A DNA stretch of 64,000 nt, taken from assembly GCA_949358305.1 (NCBI GenBank), contig CASHSZ010000058.1:87001-151000 (forward strand), in the 5' to 3' direction. A program made the translations under genes and the position numbers. Below the pieces are notes generated by a model. It was given only the letters and a program-made list of their open reading frames with translations, searched no databases and was not told the origin of the DNA. Positions 37,316-50,900 of this stretch are shown here, one piece after another. Every line of letters begins with the position of its first letter. The first letter of the stretch is position 1. This DNA comes from Strigamia acuminata (lineage: Eukaryota > Arthropoda > Chilopoda > Geophilomorpha > Linotaeniidae).

Positions 37316-39345
37316 TGCAAATTTTGTCAGAAATAGGAAACAAAAAATTTAAAATTCGTCCAACGCGCCAGTAAATCGAGCGCGCCCATGCGTGGACAGT
37401 GCGCCGGCGGGAGCCCCGGCCGTCCTCTCTCTCTCTCTCTCTCGGCCGCCAAGGCTCGCCCCTCCGCCCGTCGGCGGGAGCCCCGACCGTCCCCCCTCTC
37501 TCTTTCGGCCGCCAAAGGATCGCCCCTCCGCTCGTCACAGATTTTTGTCAATATTTGATGAATTTCAACAGATTTTCAGCAATATTTTACAGGACATTTC
37601 TGCTCTTTTGGATACATTTTCAAAGGTTTTATTGCTAAAATTCTGGGGAAATTTATCAAAAATTGACAAAAAATCGATGCAAGTTTTGTCAGAAACTGAT
37701 AAAATCTTCTTAAACTCGTCCAACGCGCCGGCGAGTGCACATGCGGGGACAGTGGGCACGTCCAGCCCGCGTGCACACTGTCAGATCGGGCGGTTTCGGG
37801 CACAGTTTGATCCGGGCAAATATCTAGCAAAACTTGCACCGATTTTTTGTCAATTTTAGACAAATTTCAGCAATATTTTACGAGACATTTCTGCTCGATT
37901 GGACACATTTCCAGGGGTTTTTTGTAAAACATTGATAAAATTCCGTGGAAATTTATCAAATATTGGCAAAATTCGGTGCTAATTTTGTCAAAAATTAGGA
38001 AAAAAAAATTTTCAAAACTTGTCCAACGTGCCGGTAAATCGAGCGCCCACATGCCTAGATAGTGCACGCCCAACCCGCCAAGGCTCGCCCCTCCGCCCGT
38101 TGGCGGGAGCCCCGGCCGTCCCCTCTCTCTCTCTTTCTCTCTCTCTCTCGGGCGCCCGGAGCTCGCCCCTCCGCCCGTCACCGACTTTTGACACAATTTT
38201 TGATGAAATTCAACGGAATTTTAGCAACGTTTTACAAAAAACCTGTGGAAATGTGTCCAACCGGGCAGAAATGTGTCGTAAAATGTTGCCGAAATTCTGT
38301 GAAAATTTGTCACAAATTGCCAAAAGTCGGTGCAAATTTTGTCAGAAATAGGAAACAAAAAATTTAAAATTCGTCCAACGCGCCAGTAAATCGAGCGCGC
38401 CCATGCGTGGACAGTGCGCCGGCGGGAGCCCCGGCCGTCCTCTCTCTCTCTCTCTCTCGGCCGCCAAGGCTCGCCCCTCCGCCCGTCGGCGGGAGCCCCG
38501 ACCGTCCCCCCTCTCTCTTTCGGCCGCCAAAGGATCGCCCCTCCGCTCGTCACAGATTTTTGTCAATATTTGATGAATTTCAACAGATTTTCAGCAATAT
38601 TTTACAGGACATTTCTGCTCTTTTGGATACATTTTCAAAGGTTTTATTGCTAAAATTCTGGGGAAATTTATCAAATATTGACAAAAAATCGATGCAAGTT
38701 TTGTCAGAAATTGATAAAATCTTCTTAAACTCGTCCAACGCGCCGGCGAGTGCACATGCGGGGACAGTGGGCACGTCCAGCCCGCGTGCACACTGTCAGA
38801 TCGGGCGGTTTCGGGCACAGTTTGATCCGGGCAAATATCTAGCAAAACTTGCACCGATTTTTTGTCAATTTTAGACAAATTTCAGCGATATTTTACGAGA
38901 CATTTCTGCTCGATTGGACACATTTCCAGGGGTTTTTTGTAAAACATTGATAAAATTCCGTGGAAATTTATCAAATATTGGCAAAATTCGGTGCTAATTT
39001 TGTCAAAAATTAGGAAAAAAAAATTTTCAAAACTTGTCCAACGTGCCGGTAAATCGAGCGCCCACATGCCTAGATAGTGCACGCCCAACCCGCCAAGGCT
39101 CGCCCCTCCGCCCGTTGGCGGGAGCCCCGGCCGTCCCCTCTCTCTCTCTTTCTCTCTCTCTCTCGGGCGCCCGGAGCTCGCCCCTCCGCCCGTCACCGAC
39201 TTTTGACACAATTTTTGATGAAATTCAACGGAATTTTAGCAACGTTTTACAAAAAACCTGTGGAAATGTGTCCAACCGGGCAGAAATGTGTCGTAAAATG
39301 TTGCCGAAATTCTGTGAAAATTTGTCACAAATTGCCAAAAGTCGG
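37316..39345 (+). repeat. Two 1015-bp monomers (unit 2)
   Basis: 37316-38330 and 38331-39345; same variants in the same order as unit 1. Confidence 0.93.
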
Positions 39346-40129
39346 TGCAAGTATTGCTAGATTTGGGCGCATCAAACTGTGCCGAGATCTGACAGTGTCC
39401 ACGCGGTTTTGAAGCGCCCACTGTCGACGCACGTGGGCGCTCAATTTACCGGCGCGTTGGACGAGTTTTGAAAAAAGTTTTTTCCTAATTTCTGACAAAA
39501 CTTGCACCGAATTTTGTCAATATGTGATAAATTTCCATGGATTTTAAGCAATGTTTTACAGAAGTCCGTCCCATCGGGCAGAAACGTCTCGTAAAATGTC
39601 GCTGAAATTCCGTGAAAATCTGTCAAAAATTGACAAAAGTTGGTGACCGACCCGCGGCGCGTCACGGCGCGGTCGGAGGACGGCCCTCGTCCCCAAAAAC
39701 CACACTCCGGGTCACGTGGTCTCGCACTCGACTTTTTCAGTTTTCCCGTTTTCGGCCCGTTACGGCCAAGGACCGTAACGGGTCGAAAACGGGCCGCAAC
39801 GGGTCGAAAACGGCCGCAACGGGTCGAAAACGGCCGCAACGGGTCGAAAACGGCCCGCACGGGCCGTTAACGGGCCGCCGACGGTCCCGTCACAATCCCG
39901 TAACGGCTCGCACGGGCCGTTAACGGGCCGCCGACGGTCCCGTCACGATCCCGTAACGGCTCGCACGGGCCGTTAACGGGCCGCCGACGGTTCCGTAACT
40001 ATCCCGTAACGGCCCGCACGGGCCGTTAACGGGCCGCCGACGGTCCCGTCACGACCCCGTAACGGCCCGTACGACCTCATGCGGGCCGTTAACGGGCCGT
40101 TAACGGGCCGTTAACGGCCCGTTAACGGC

Positions 40130-40224
40130 GTAAAACCAAAAACAGGATTCGAGATTAATGTCTATGAATGTTGTACGCGTTTTCATGTACGTGTTGTCGG
40201 TTGTTGATTTTTTCGATTTACACC
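40130..40224 (+). repeat. 95-bp constant spacer, copy 4
   Basis: Same as 30217-30311, in unit 2, about 140 bp left of the D insertion. Confidence 0.9.
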
Positions 40225-40363
40225 GTCACGGCCCGTTAACGGCCCGTTAACGGCCCGTTAACGGCCCGTCAACGGCCCGCATGGGGTCGCACGGGCCGTT
40301 AACGGGCCGCCGACGGTCCCGTCACGATCCCGTAACGGCCCGCACGGGCCGTTAACGGGCCGC

Positions 40364-40368
40364 CGACG
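40364..40368. repeat. Target-site duplication of D, left (CGACG)
   Basis: CGACG here and at 46176-46180. The site lies in the 53-bp minisatellite unit (CGCCGACGGTCCCG). Confidence 0.92.
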
Positions 40369-40791
40369 TGTTATGCATGGAGCCGGCCTGGACAGTCCGA
40401 AATAAAGCTGACAAGTCGTGTAAAAGGTGCGGATAATCCGCATCTGCGTCCGCCATTGTTTTATTAACTAAAAGACAATGAGAAGTGATTGATTCGAGGC
40501 TAATTCGCCTCAAAGTCAATGTACATCAAACAATAGAACAAATCAGCATTGTAAACTACTGATTTGTTCTTTACAAAACAAACTGAGAACCAAACTCAAC
40601 AAATCGATAAACAAAGTGAATGAACAATCGATGAGTGTCAATTCTAGCAGACAACATCCGCATCGAAACTAAAACAAAACATTAGCACGCATTGTCTCAT
40701 AGGTATACATTAATTATATCACGCGCCTAAATTACGTACAAACAGCATCACGCAATTCAAACATTAAATAGGTGAACACTAAATCCCAATA
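40369..40791 (-). repeat. 3' LTR of D (423 bp)
   Basis: Matches 45753-46175 except at one base. Confidence 0.93.
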
Positions 40792-40802
40792 ATTCCCCCT
40801 TT
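40792..40802 (-). other. Polypurine tract of D
   Basis: Minus-strand AAAGGGGGAAT abutting LTR start TATTGGG; same tract as A and B. Confidence 0.85.
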
Positions 40803-40887
40803 GTTCACTTATTTTAATATTGCAAAAATAGATCCGCAAAATCCACAAATTCACTTTATGGTAATTATTCGATTTTCTAGTCTGCAT

Positions 40888-43800
40888 CTACATTCGTACT
40901 CCTTCCAGCCAATCAAATCCACCTGTCCGCGATATTACATCTTTATATTTATCCGGTCTAACAGTACAGGTTTCGGTAAGGGGTTGAGGGGTGGTTCTGG
41001 TATTGAAATCAAAAAGTTTCCTTTCATATCTATATCCCTTCTCCATACACCATTGCACAACTTGATTCCGAATTGTAAGTCGATCGTTTAACGGTGATAT
41101 GTAGTAGATATAAACTTCACCGGCTCTATCCCCTGTCTTCATGACAGCTTGGACCCTTTTCCATTCCTTCATCTTTAATGGGAGTAACGTTTGTTGACTG
41201 GTTATTCTCCCTTTTTGTTCATTGTCCCAAGGTTCAATCAAGAACGTTTCAGGAATTACTTCTCGTGTATCAGGGTCAGTTTTATGAATTTCTACCCTTT
41301 CCTGCACTGCACCTTCCCCAATTAGTTCGGGAATTGAAGCAATAGGTTCCTCAATTTGGGTTTCATCCAATAAAAATGTTTGTCCCCCTTTAGCAAAATC
41401 AATTTGATTAATGGAATCACATTCCATCCTTTCTGGTATCACGAGTTCCCTAATTGTTTCACGTTTCTCTATTCCACTCTCGGGTAATGAAAGTGTTTGT
41501 CCCCCTTTATCCAAAACAGGTTCATCACTAATTGTGTTCCAGAGATTTGGTTCCATCCTATTCACGATTGGTTGGTCCAATTCAAACCAATACACACTTT
41601 CATCTATTCTTGCACGTTCCGACGCAACGACACTATTTTCTTTTGGATCCCATATTCTGTATCCACGCGCCGTCATGGCGTACCCCACTAGGGCACCCGA
41701 CCATGTCTTCCCATTCGATTGTCTAACGTGCACCTGAGAGCCAATGCATTTTAAATGTCTCAACGACAATTTCTTGTCATAGAACAAACAATAGGGGATT
41801 TTCCCATTTAAACCTGCATTCGGGAACCGATTACTTAGATAAACTGCAGTTACAGACAGTTCAGCCCATAAATTAGGGGGAAAATTGTTTTCCAATTGCA
41901 TCGATTTCACACTGTCAATTATCGTGAGATTCATCCCATCGGCTACCGAGTTCATTCCGGTTTGAATACAATTTACTTCAATATTCGATGCATCATCCCA
42001 TTCGGATATAAATTCCTCACTATCCGTCTCGATGTATTTCACTTTAGTGGAGGTGATGCATTCAACTTGTGTTTGCCAATGCTTAAATCTTGTAAACATC
42101 TCCCCCTTATTTTTCAAAATTTCTACCCAGGCAAATCTTGAGAAATCATCAACTATTACAAGATGATAATTGGCCCCACCCAACGATGCGACCTGTTGTG
42201 GGCCATACACACCCACATGGATGAGCTCCAAAATCTCTTTAGTAAATACTTTAAGAATGGGGGAGAAATTGTGTGTCCCTGTGCTCTTAACTTCAGAGCA
42301 AGTAATGCAATGTGGAAGATCTTTATTTTGGAGTTTGATTCCAAAAATATCTTCAGTGTCTTCCATTCTGGCAATTCCGTCAGCATTAAAATGCCCCAGG
42401 CGCGAATGCCAAATGTCCATTGTTTGGGCCTCGTCTTTGTTTTTCACTTTAATGCCCTTACTTCTCACCTTTTTCGCTTTCAAATTAAGTTCGGCGTCAG
42501 CATTCGTGTTGGCACTGACGTCCCTTACACCACCGAAAACGATCCTCTGATCTGGCAGAGGATGTCCACGGACCTTACCCACTTTAATCTGAGCGGCAAT
42601 TTGCTCAATTCCAGTGTTATTTCCTCCATTGTTGTTATCTAATTTATTAATCCCACCATTCGTATCAGATTTCCTAACAACATTGTTATCTTTAATAACT
42701 TTCCCATTTTTAATTCCTCTTGATTTCCTGCCCTTAATTTTCGTTGTTTTAACTGTATTCGCATAATCTTGCGAATTATCACTTAAAGGCGCAGATGAAA
42801 TTTTTGCAGACTTTACTGCATCACACGAATTGTTAGCATTCGCTAATTTAAATTTCAAAGGGGTCAGTAACGAATCTACATTGCTATTATCTTCTACAGA
42901 TAATTCCACCGAATTGGCTGCAACACGCGGAAAGTCAGTTTCCGCTAATATAGCTTCATTGAAGTCAATATGGGCCATACAGCTTGGCTTTCGGTTCCCC
43001 TTTAAACTTCCACTCCAAACCCCGTCTGGATATTCAATTTCCTTGCTTTTACGTTGGTTCTCAACACCGTTTGGATAAAATGTTTCATTATTCTTACCCT
43101 GCACATTACTGCACATTACTGCCCTGTCAATTCTATGCATGCACATCCCGTAAATCAACACAATAGCAGTATTTATCGCTCGTGCCAAAATGTCTGGCTT
43201 GTGTGTTAGTGCGCTCTTAGAAATTAAATGTGTTAATAGCGATACATTTTCCTTAAAATCAGACTTTAAATCAGCCGTGTCAACCGCATGCTTTGTTGAA
43301 AAGGGTGCGGTTGCACTCACATTTGGAACCATGGTGCAACAATCAACCGTGAATTCATTATTCCCATTCCGTTGTGCCACCAATAATGGTTTGCTGATTT
43401 TGTTTTTGTAGATAGCCAGTCTCCCATGTGCAATATTAGTGGTTAGGCCAATTTTATTCAATTGTCCCAAAGAAATCAAATTTCTTCCACTTTTGGGCAC
43501 AAACCAAACATTTCTCAACCAAAATTTGCATTTCCAATTTTTATTAAAGAAAATGAAATAGATATCCCCGATACCCTTGACTGTTAAATTATTAACCAAT
43601 GTGTTTAATGGCCTAAAGTTATGTAACCACCTTTCACATGATGCCACATGGTTGGAGACCTGGCTATCACAATACCAAACCGAATTTATATCATTCACTG
43701 TTATTACAGAATTACTAAAGTTTTGATGATCACTAATATTCGCGTTATACGAATTTCCACCTCTGGAATTTTCCTGATTTTTCTGGCTTTGTTCACGGAC

Positions 43801-44139
43801 CCCAGCCATCTGAAAAATAGTTTTAGTGTTCATTGTGTCGGGTAACAATCCTCCGACTTGGGCATTAAATGCCTTGTTAGTGCCCAAATTATCTTGTCCA
43901 GGCGTTTCCAACGCCGCTCGATCCTTGTCGAACTGATCACAGGCTTCCAAAACTTTGTGTGCCATTGTTCCAATTCCGTAGGCACTATTGTAGACAATCC
44001 TTGTCTCGTACGTTTTATAACGTTGACCTTGGCGTCCCCGGCGCCTCTCTACGACATGCCAATCATTCGCACACTTGAAATCTGTTCCTTGTTTAAATGT
44101 CTTCATTTTATAAGCTGGACTCTTGTCATTTGATGACAT
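40888..44139 (-). pseudogene. Truncated, catalytically damaged copia polyprotein of D (1083 aa, open frame)
   Basis: Start at 44139 (MSSNDKSPAYK), paralleling C. The frame is open throughout, yet several family hallmarks are lost. There is no recognisable copia gag fold or CCHC knuckle in the first 150 residues. The protease site reads DSQVSNH at 158 instead of D(S/T)GA. Integrase keeps HHCC (WHSRLGHFN...CITC), but the first catalytic Asp is Gly at 643 (HVGVYGP), the second Asp at 706 sits in a shortened DSEEF motif, and the catalytic Glu is Asp at 734. The protein ends where the RT domain should begin; RT and RNase H are absent. It cannot be autonomous. It may be mere decay or a retained structural or cis-acting ORF; about 1.1 kb of open frame in a young insertion makes the second worth testing. 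Confidence 0.88.
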
Positions 44140-45738
44140 GGTGACGATGAATTGAGAAATCCCAAATAAATTCGCACTTGAATTCACCGTTATCACCTTA
44201 CTTTGATGCACAATAAATATAATTACACTTCGTGGAAATGAAACACTAATCGCAATGCACTTTGCACTTTAAATGCACTTTTCCCCAAAATAATAGGCGA
44301 AAAAACAATCTTCCCTAGGACAAATCTCTCTAAGAGAGATGAAAAACTCTATCTGGCAACCCTGCTAGCTTCCGACCGCCTACCTGGAGGCGCGGGACGA
44401 CTAACTTGTGCCACGGGTAAGCCCAGATAGAAATAAGACTTCACGCGGGCGACTGCCCGAAGGGTGAAGAATATGCTATAGACCCAAAACAAAACCTTAA
44501 GAACTATACAAAGTTTCACGACAACCCCAGAAATAATAAACAACAATATGCTGGCAAGCTGTCGTTAAAGTTGCGGGACGTTTGCGTCGCAAATCCTGCG
44601 ATGACGTCGCTGAAACGTCGCTCCAAACGCTGAAATCCGTTGCAATTCACTTGTGCACCTGGCACAAGACTTATCCGGTCCAACGATGCACAGATACCCT
44701 GTACGGGCCGATCCGTGATTCCACTCGATTCGTACGTCGCGTACGAAAACCCGCTGTCAAAAATCGAAATGTCTGCCAAAAATTCCGTAACGATGCTGAA
44801 ACGTTCCTTGCGATCTCGTACAACGTCTAGTCGACGTAATTCCACGCTGGAGTAATCCCACGACGAGCCGCTAACGATATTCGGTCGCTTTCACCAGCTT
44901 GGCGTGGGCGGCGCCATCTTGGATTTGGCTGCTCCGCACATCTCGGCAAAAATAACACGGCAAAATGATTATTTCGACAAATAATAAAATCCTACCGCCT
45001 TTTGGTAATCTTAATCCTTCGCCACGGTCCTTGACAACGTTGTACTGGCGTCTAAACACGTTTTCCCGACGTGTGTGCGTGCGTTTTTGTGCACACGCTG
45101 GCTTCACCGCTTCGCACGGTGAAAAACCCAAGAAAAATGACCGCCGTCGAAATAAACTCTTCGCTACGGTGATCCAAGTGCTTATTTCGCACTGATAAAT
45201 ACAAATAACGTTGCTTACGTTCCTAAATGTCTCCAAAAACGTCTGCACATCCACTGAATAGGCACAAATATTTCGTTCCGAGTTGACTCGTTCTCGTTCG
45301 TTGATTCGCTTTTGCGGCGACGTTCATCAACAAACGAAATCCATTTTCACGTAAAAAAATGGCCGTGTCTTCAACAAATAAATGTCCTACCGTACTATTG
45401 GTTCCTATTGTGTGTGTATTTGAACACACAACGACGTTTATGCGTTCCCACGAAGTTTAACTGCAACACACGATCGTTTTTCCGACAATTCGGCCGTTGC
45501 TTACTCGCACACGGTTGTCACGACGCACATGGTTGAAAATTTCGGTAAATTCGCAAATAAACAGTCTCTTACGCTCACAGTACCAACTATTTCCACGACG
45601 TTTAAACCGCCTCTTCGCTCGTTTTTACAACGAATTTCGTCCGCGCACTTTGCGTGACTTCTCGGGACGAAAATGGCCGCTCCAAACACCCATTCCAACA
45701 AAAACAACCAAAACAAATTAGTTTGGATCGTTGTTGAC
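44140..45738 (-). other. 5' leader of D
   Basis: About 1.6 kb, non-coding, rich in hairpins in RNA sense: TTCGTACG/CGTACGAA near 44735-44755, CTTGTGC/GTGCACAAG near 44650-44670, TTCACCG/CGGTGAA near 45100-45125. It has GTGC-GAAATAA-GCAC at about 45178-45192, a block shared with C, and CCAAGATGGCGCC at 44911-44923. Confidence 0.6.
44349..44469 (-). other. Gag-proximal RNA module of D
   Basis: Hairpin I (44439-44469): CTTCAC/GTGAAG with inner GGGC/GCCC round AGTC. Hairpin II (44349-44430): CTATCTGG/CCAGATAG with an inner GTTAG/CTAGC stem. Preceded by the conserved GTGAAACTTTGTATAG word. Confidence 0.62.
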
Positions 45739-45750
45739 CCTCTGCTACCA
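45739..45750 (-). other. Primer-binding site of D
   Basis: TGGTAGCAGAGG on the minus strand, a 12-base match to the initiator-Met tRNA end, shorter than in A, B and C; two bases from the LTR. Confidence 0.8.
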
Positions 45751-45752
45751 CT

Positions 45753-46175
45753 TGTTATGTATGGAGCCGGCCTGGACAGTCCGAAATAAAGCTGACAAGT
45801 CGTGTAAAAGGTGCGGATAATCCGCATCTGCGTCCGCCATTGTTTTATTAACTAAAAGACAATGAGAAGTGATTGATTCGAGGCTAATTCGCCTCAAAGT
45901 CAATGTACATCAAACAATAGAACAAATCAGCATTGTAAACTACTGATTTGTTCTTTACAAAACAAACTGAGAACCAAACTCAACAAATCGATAAACAAAG
46001 TGAATGAACAATCGATGAGTGTCAATTCTAGCAGACAACATCCGCATCGAAACTAAAACAAAACATTAGCACGCATTGTCTCATAGGTATACATTAATTA
46101 TATCACGCGCCTAAATTACGTACAAACAGCATCACGCAATTCAAACATTAAATAGGTGAACACTAAATCCCAATA
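45753..46175 (-). repeat. 5' LTR of D (423 bp)
   Basis: Partner of 40369-40791; one difference seen. Confidence 0.93.
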
Positions 46176-46180
46176 CGACG
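46176..46180. repeat. Target-site duplication of D, right (CGACG)
   Basis: Partner of 40364-40368; the minisatellite continues in phase. Confidence 0.92.
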
Positions 46181-47412
46181 GTCCCGTCACGATTCCGTAA
46201 CGGCTCGCACGGGCCGTTAACGGGCCGCCGACGGTCCCGTCACGATCCCGTAACGGCTCGCACGGGCCGTTAACGGGCCGCCGACGGTCCCGTCACGGTC
46301 CCGTAACGGCCTTCGTTCCCGGACTTCGGCTCGCCGACGGCCCGTGCGACCTCATGCGGGCCGCTAACGGGCCGTCAACGGGCCGTTAACGGCCCGTTTT
46401 CGACCCGCTACGGCCCGTCACGGCCTGTTGGCCGTGCGACCCGTGACTCGGAGTGTGGTTTTTGGGGACGAGGGCCGTCCTCCGGCCGCGCCGCGACGCG
46501 CCGCGGGTCGGACAAGAAACGACCCGGTCGGAAACCGAACCTCAGTGTCCAATCGGGCAGAAATTGTGCGGAAGTTTAACCAAAAATGGCCAAAAGTCGG
46601 TGCAAGTTTTGCACGCAACAAACGTCCGATGTGACAGTGCCCATGCGGGTTGGACGTGCATGTGGGCGCGTGTGGGCGCTCGATTTACCGGCCCGTTGGA
46701 CGAGTTAAACCAAAATTTCCCAATATCTTGCATAAATTTAAAGAAGATTTGACAGATTTCCAGATTTTAAGCGATGTTTTACATAAGTCCGTCCCATTGC
46801 TGAAATTCCGTGAAAATTTGTCAAAAATTGACAAAAGTCTGTGCAAATTTTGTCAGAAATAGGAAACAAAAAATTTAAAATTCGTCCAACGCGCCAGTAA
46901 ATCGAGCGCGCCCATGCGTGGACAGTGCGCCGGCGGGAGCCCCGGCCGTCCTCTCTCTCTCTCTCTCTCGGCCGCCAAGGCTCGCCCCTCCGCCCGTCGG
47001 CGGGAGCCCCGACCGTCCCCCCTCTCTCTTTCGGCCGCCAAAGGATCGCCCCTCCGCTCGTCACAGATTTTTGTCAATATTTGATGAATTTCAACAGATT
47101 TTCAGCAATATTTTACAGGACATTTCTGCTCTTTTGGATACATTTTCAAAGGTTTTATTGCTAAAATTCTGGGGAAATTTATCAAAAATTGACAAAAAAT
47201 CGATGCAAGTTTTGTCAGAAATTGATAAAATCTTCTTAAACTCGTCCAACGCGCCGGCGAGTGCACATGCGGGGACAGTGGGCACGTCCAGCCCGCGTGC
47301 ACACTGTCAGATCGGGCGGTTTCGGGCACAGTTTGATCCGGGCAAATATCTAGCAAAACTTGCACCGATTTTTTGTCAATTTTAGACAAATTTCAGCAAT
47401 ATTTTACGAGAC

Positions 47413-47417
47413 ATTTC
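47413..47417. repeat. Target-site duplication of C2, left (ATTTC)
   Basis: ATTTC here and at 54438-54442, inside a 1015-bp monomer (GACATTTCTGCTCGATTGG restored on joining). Confidence 0.92.
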
Positions 47418-47894
47418 TAAAGCGATTTCCTGGCCAAAACATCGGTTAGAAAGGAGTTGACGAGTGTCTAAACAGGTGCGCGACACCGACATGCGTGCGC
47501 CATGTTTAATATCACATAAAAGTGTACACGCTTCGAGGCTAACAACTGCACTCGGAAAAATAGGATAAATCATTGTTGGATTTCAATGATTTGTCCTTTA
47601 CATTATAAAATAAAAGCAATGACATTCATAATCGATAACTAAGCAATAATAACAATACAGGACTCGCTCTTTTGAGCAGACGATGTTATCAGCGCATGCT
47701 GCTAAATGGAAACGTTCAACCGCGGTACAGAACCAGCATTAATAAAAATCGAGATCGATTGAACGCGACATCGAGACATTAAATAGCAGCACATTCATTA
47801 CACATATCCGGAAAGTGTGTAATGTAAATATTCACAAACTATACAATATGGCGACAAACAACCAAACACACAATATTTCCACCACAACTCAATA
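47418..47894 (-). repeat. 3' LTR of C2 (477 bp)
   Basis: Same as 53961-54437 by eye, with G at 47456. Confidence 0.95.
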
Positions 47895-47905
47895 TATCCC
47901 CCTTT
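47895..47905 (-). other. Polypurine tract of C2
   Basis: AAAGGGGGATA on the minus strand, as in C1. Confidence 0.85.
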
Positions 47906-47911
47906 GTTTGG

Positions 47912-50900
47912 TTATTTGCGCCTTACAAATAAATGCTCACACAAGGTGTTAAGTCTGGGCTTGGGTAACCATTTGGTCATCACATCGGCGACATTCAGGG
48001 CCCCTGGAATATGCTTAATAGCAAACGTTCCGCGCTCAAACCAGTCCCTGAGGAAATGAAGCTTTACGTCGATATGTTTATTCGCCCTATTCTCTATTCG
48101 GTTTTTGGCGTATTGTATCGCGGGCATACTGTCCACGTACACGCATGGGGTGTTCCGATTGATGCTGAACATGATGTCGGCATCGTAAAGCCTCTCTAGC
48201 CATATAATCTCCTTTACGCCATCGACCACGGCCAGAAATTCACTCTCCATGATCGATAACGCAGTCATTGACTGCTTATGGCAGTTCCACATGATCGGAA
48301 CGCCACCCAAATAGACTATGTGACCCCCGAAGCTTCTCCTTTTGTCTGCATCGAGGGCAAACGACGCGTCGGTATACACAGTTAGATTATCATTTCGGCA
48401 ATTGGAAAGATTAATCATATAATCCGACGTATTTGCCAGATATCGCAAAATTTGCAATAACATACTAATGTGACGCGTCGAATGTTTCTCATTGTATTGT
48501 GAGAGGACAATGACCGAGAACAGGATGTCTGGCCTTGTCCTGCTCGCCAAGAACAAGAGACTTCCCACTAAGTTGCGATAGGGGAAAGTGGAATCAACCC
48601 GCTCCTTTTCCGTCACGCCCTGAATAATCGTTCCTGGCGTCCCAGGTACTCTAATCCGAAGGCATGAGTCGACCCCATACAACTTACAAAGTTTTTCTAT
48701 GTATGCCCTTTGATGGATCCTAATTTGGCCCCCAGACCTATCAAAGGCTATGCCTAACAAGAGGGTCACGGGACCCAAATCAACCGTGTCAAAGGATTCC
48801 CTAATCCATCGAACAACGCATTCCTCGACGTAGTCATCCTTGGAGAAGAGAACTATGTCGTCCACGTAAAAGATAAGAATTGCGTCGTTGTCTAACGCAT
48901 AAACACAGTTAAGACCCAACAAGGGCACAAATCCCAGTTGGAGTAGACGGTCGTGGAGGGCTTGGTACCACATCCGTCCACTCTGATGTAGTCCATATAA
49001 TGACTTCAACAGCATCCAACACTTATGTTGGTTTTCGGCTGTTCTGTAGCCCTTGGGAATCTCCATGAATTGGACCTTATCAAGGTCCCCGTACAAGTAC
49101 GCGGCCTTGATGTCAAGGTGGACATCTCTCCAACCTTTCAGTATCACCAAGGTACAGAAAAACACTATAACGAGGACGAAATTGACTACGGGGGAAAATA
49201 CCTCCGTAAAGTCAATGCCCGGCCTCTGCTTGAAGCCTTGTGCTACCAAGCGAGCCCGGTAGCGCGCGACTGCACCCGACTGGTCCCTTTTCATTTTATA
49301 AATCCATTTTGATCCCAAAAGCAACTCTCCTTCGGGCTTATCAATTTCTTTATAGACAGTTCGATCGTCGAAGATATCTGTCTCTTCTTTCATCGCCTTT
49401 TCCCAGTCCCGTTTGTTGGTGTGCCTCATTGCCTCCTCGTAGGTATCAGGCTCTACGGCACAGAAACCGGCAAAAGGGAGTTCGGGTTCTTCACCCTCTA
49501 AGGTTTTGAAGTCAAAAAGATCTGGGTCGTAGTGGTAACCCTCTGCGTCGCACCATCGCGCAACGTCAGTCCGACTTCTAAGTTTGTCTTCATTGGGCGA
49601 GAAATAAACCACATCAATTTTCCCAGCCGTTGCCCCGGCTTTCCGGACAGACTGGACCCGTCTCCACTTAGTCATATCCAGCGGCAGCGACAAAGGATCT
49701 TTGACCTTCTTTCCCTTTTTGCCCGAACCACGACGAGCTTGTATCGTAGGAGGAAGATCAACCTCCTCATCGTCGTCAGGATAAACATTGAAGTAATTCT
49801 CGCCATCGCCGTTATCCCCCTTCGCCCCACCAATTTCTTCAACTGGATTATCCCCAGCACCAGCATCCCCAACCAAGTCACCTTCAACAGTTTCTATCGC
49901 AGGCTGTTGTATCGCTTGTTTTACAAGCGGCCTCAATTCAGGTCTGAAAACAGGCTTTGGGGTTGTGGGTAAAGGAGGCTTCTCCTTCGGAACCGGGGGT
50001 TCAACAGGGGGCGGAATAGGAGGTGGTAGTGCCTCTTGCACTTCCTCAACAATTTCAGGGATAGGGGCAACGGAATCATCATCATCTCCCTCGGTGTCCG
50101 AGGAAGAATCCCCAAAATGTTTGAATTGGCCACCCTGCGGTTGCTTGATGGGCTGTTGTAGCCGTTTGCCAATCTCATACCAATATGAGTCTTCGAAAAT
50201 TCGGACATGTTTGGACGCAAAAACTTGATTCCGTACAGGATCCCAAACCCTGTAGCCCCTAGTTGATATTGCGTATCCAATGAGTGCTCCCGCCCAAGCC
50301 CTTCCTTCCAGTTTGCCCTTTCTGACCTGGGACGGGATATGTACAAATGTCTTCGACCCAATACACCTGATGTGTCGCAAAGACAATTTCTTGCCGAAAA
50401 ACACGGTATAGGGCACTTTTCCTCCAAGCCCTTCATGGGGGAATCGGTTCTTTAAGTAAACTATGGTCGTCGCTAATTCAGCCCAAAGGGGATAGGGGAA
50501 ATCATTTTCCAACATTAAAGCTCTGACGCCACCGACAATGGTACGGTTTGCACGTTCTGCAACAGAATTCATTTCCGGGCTATATGTATTCGTACGAATA
50601 CATTTCAAACCAATTTTGGATGCATAATCATCCCAATTCCGCGAAATAAATTCTCCTCCATTATCAGTTTTAATGCATTTCACTTTCCGTGATGTCGTTC
50701 TTTCGACTTCCGTCAACCAACGTTTAAAATGGCCCAAAACTTCCCCTTTGGTCTTCATCGTTATGATCCACATATAACGTGAATAATCATCAACCAATAT
50801 AAAGTAAAAATTAGCCCCACCCAAGGAAGTAGCTTGTGATGCCCCCCAAACATCCATGTGCACTAAATCTAATACTCCCTTAGTGGAAATGGTAATTATC

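Larger units (their letters stand above)
40369..46175 (-). mobile_element. Non-autonomous copia element D (5807 bp)
   Basis: Minus-strand LTR element with 423-bp LTRs (40369-40791 and 45753-46175), TSD CGACG, PBS core and polypurine tract AAAGGGGGAAT. LTR termini on its own strand are TA...CA (TATTGGG...CATAACA). The internal ORF has no RT or RNase H. The LTRs differ by one base seen (40376 C versus 45760 T), so it moved recently and must have used enzymes in trans. Nearest relative in the window is C, by protein and by leader motifs. Confidence 0.93.
36902..46427 (+). repeat. Higher-order satellite repeat, unit 2, interrupted by D
   Basis: Net 3714 bp after subtracting D (5807 bp) and one 5-bp TSD. 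Its first monomer has C at 37696 (shared with units 4 and 5) where units 1 and 3 have T. Confidence 0.93.
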
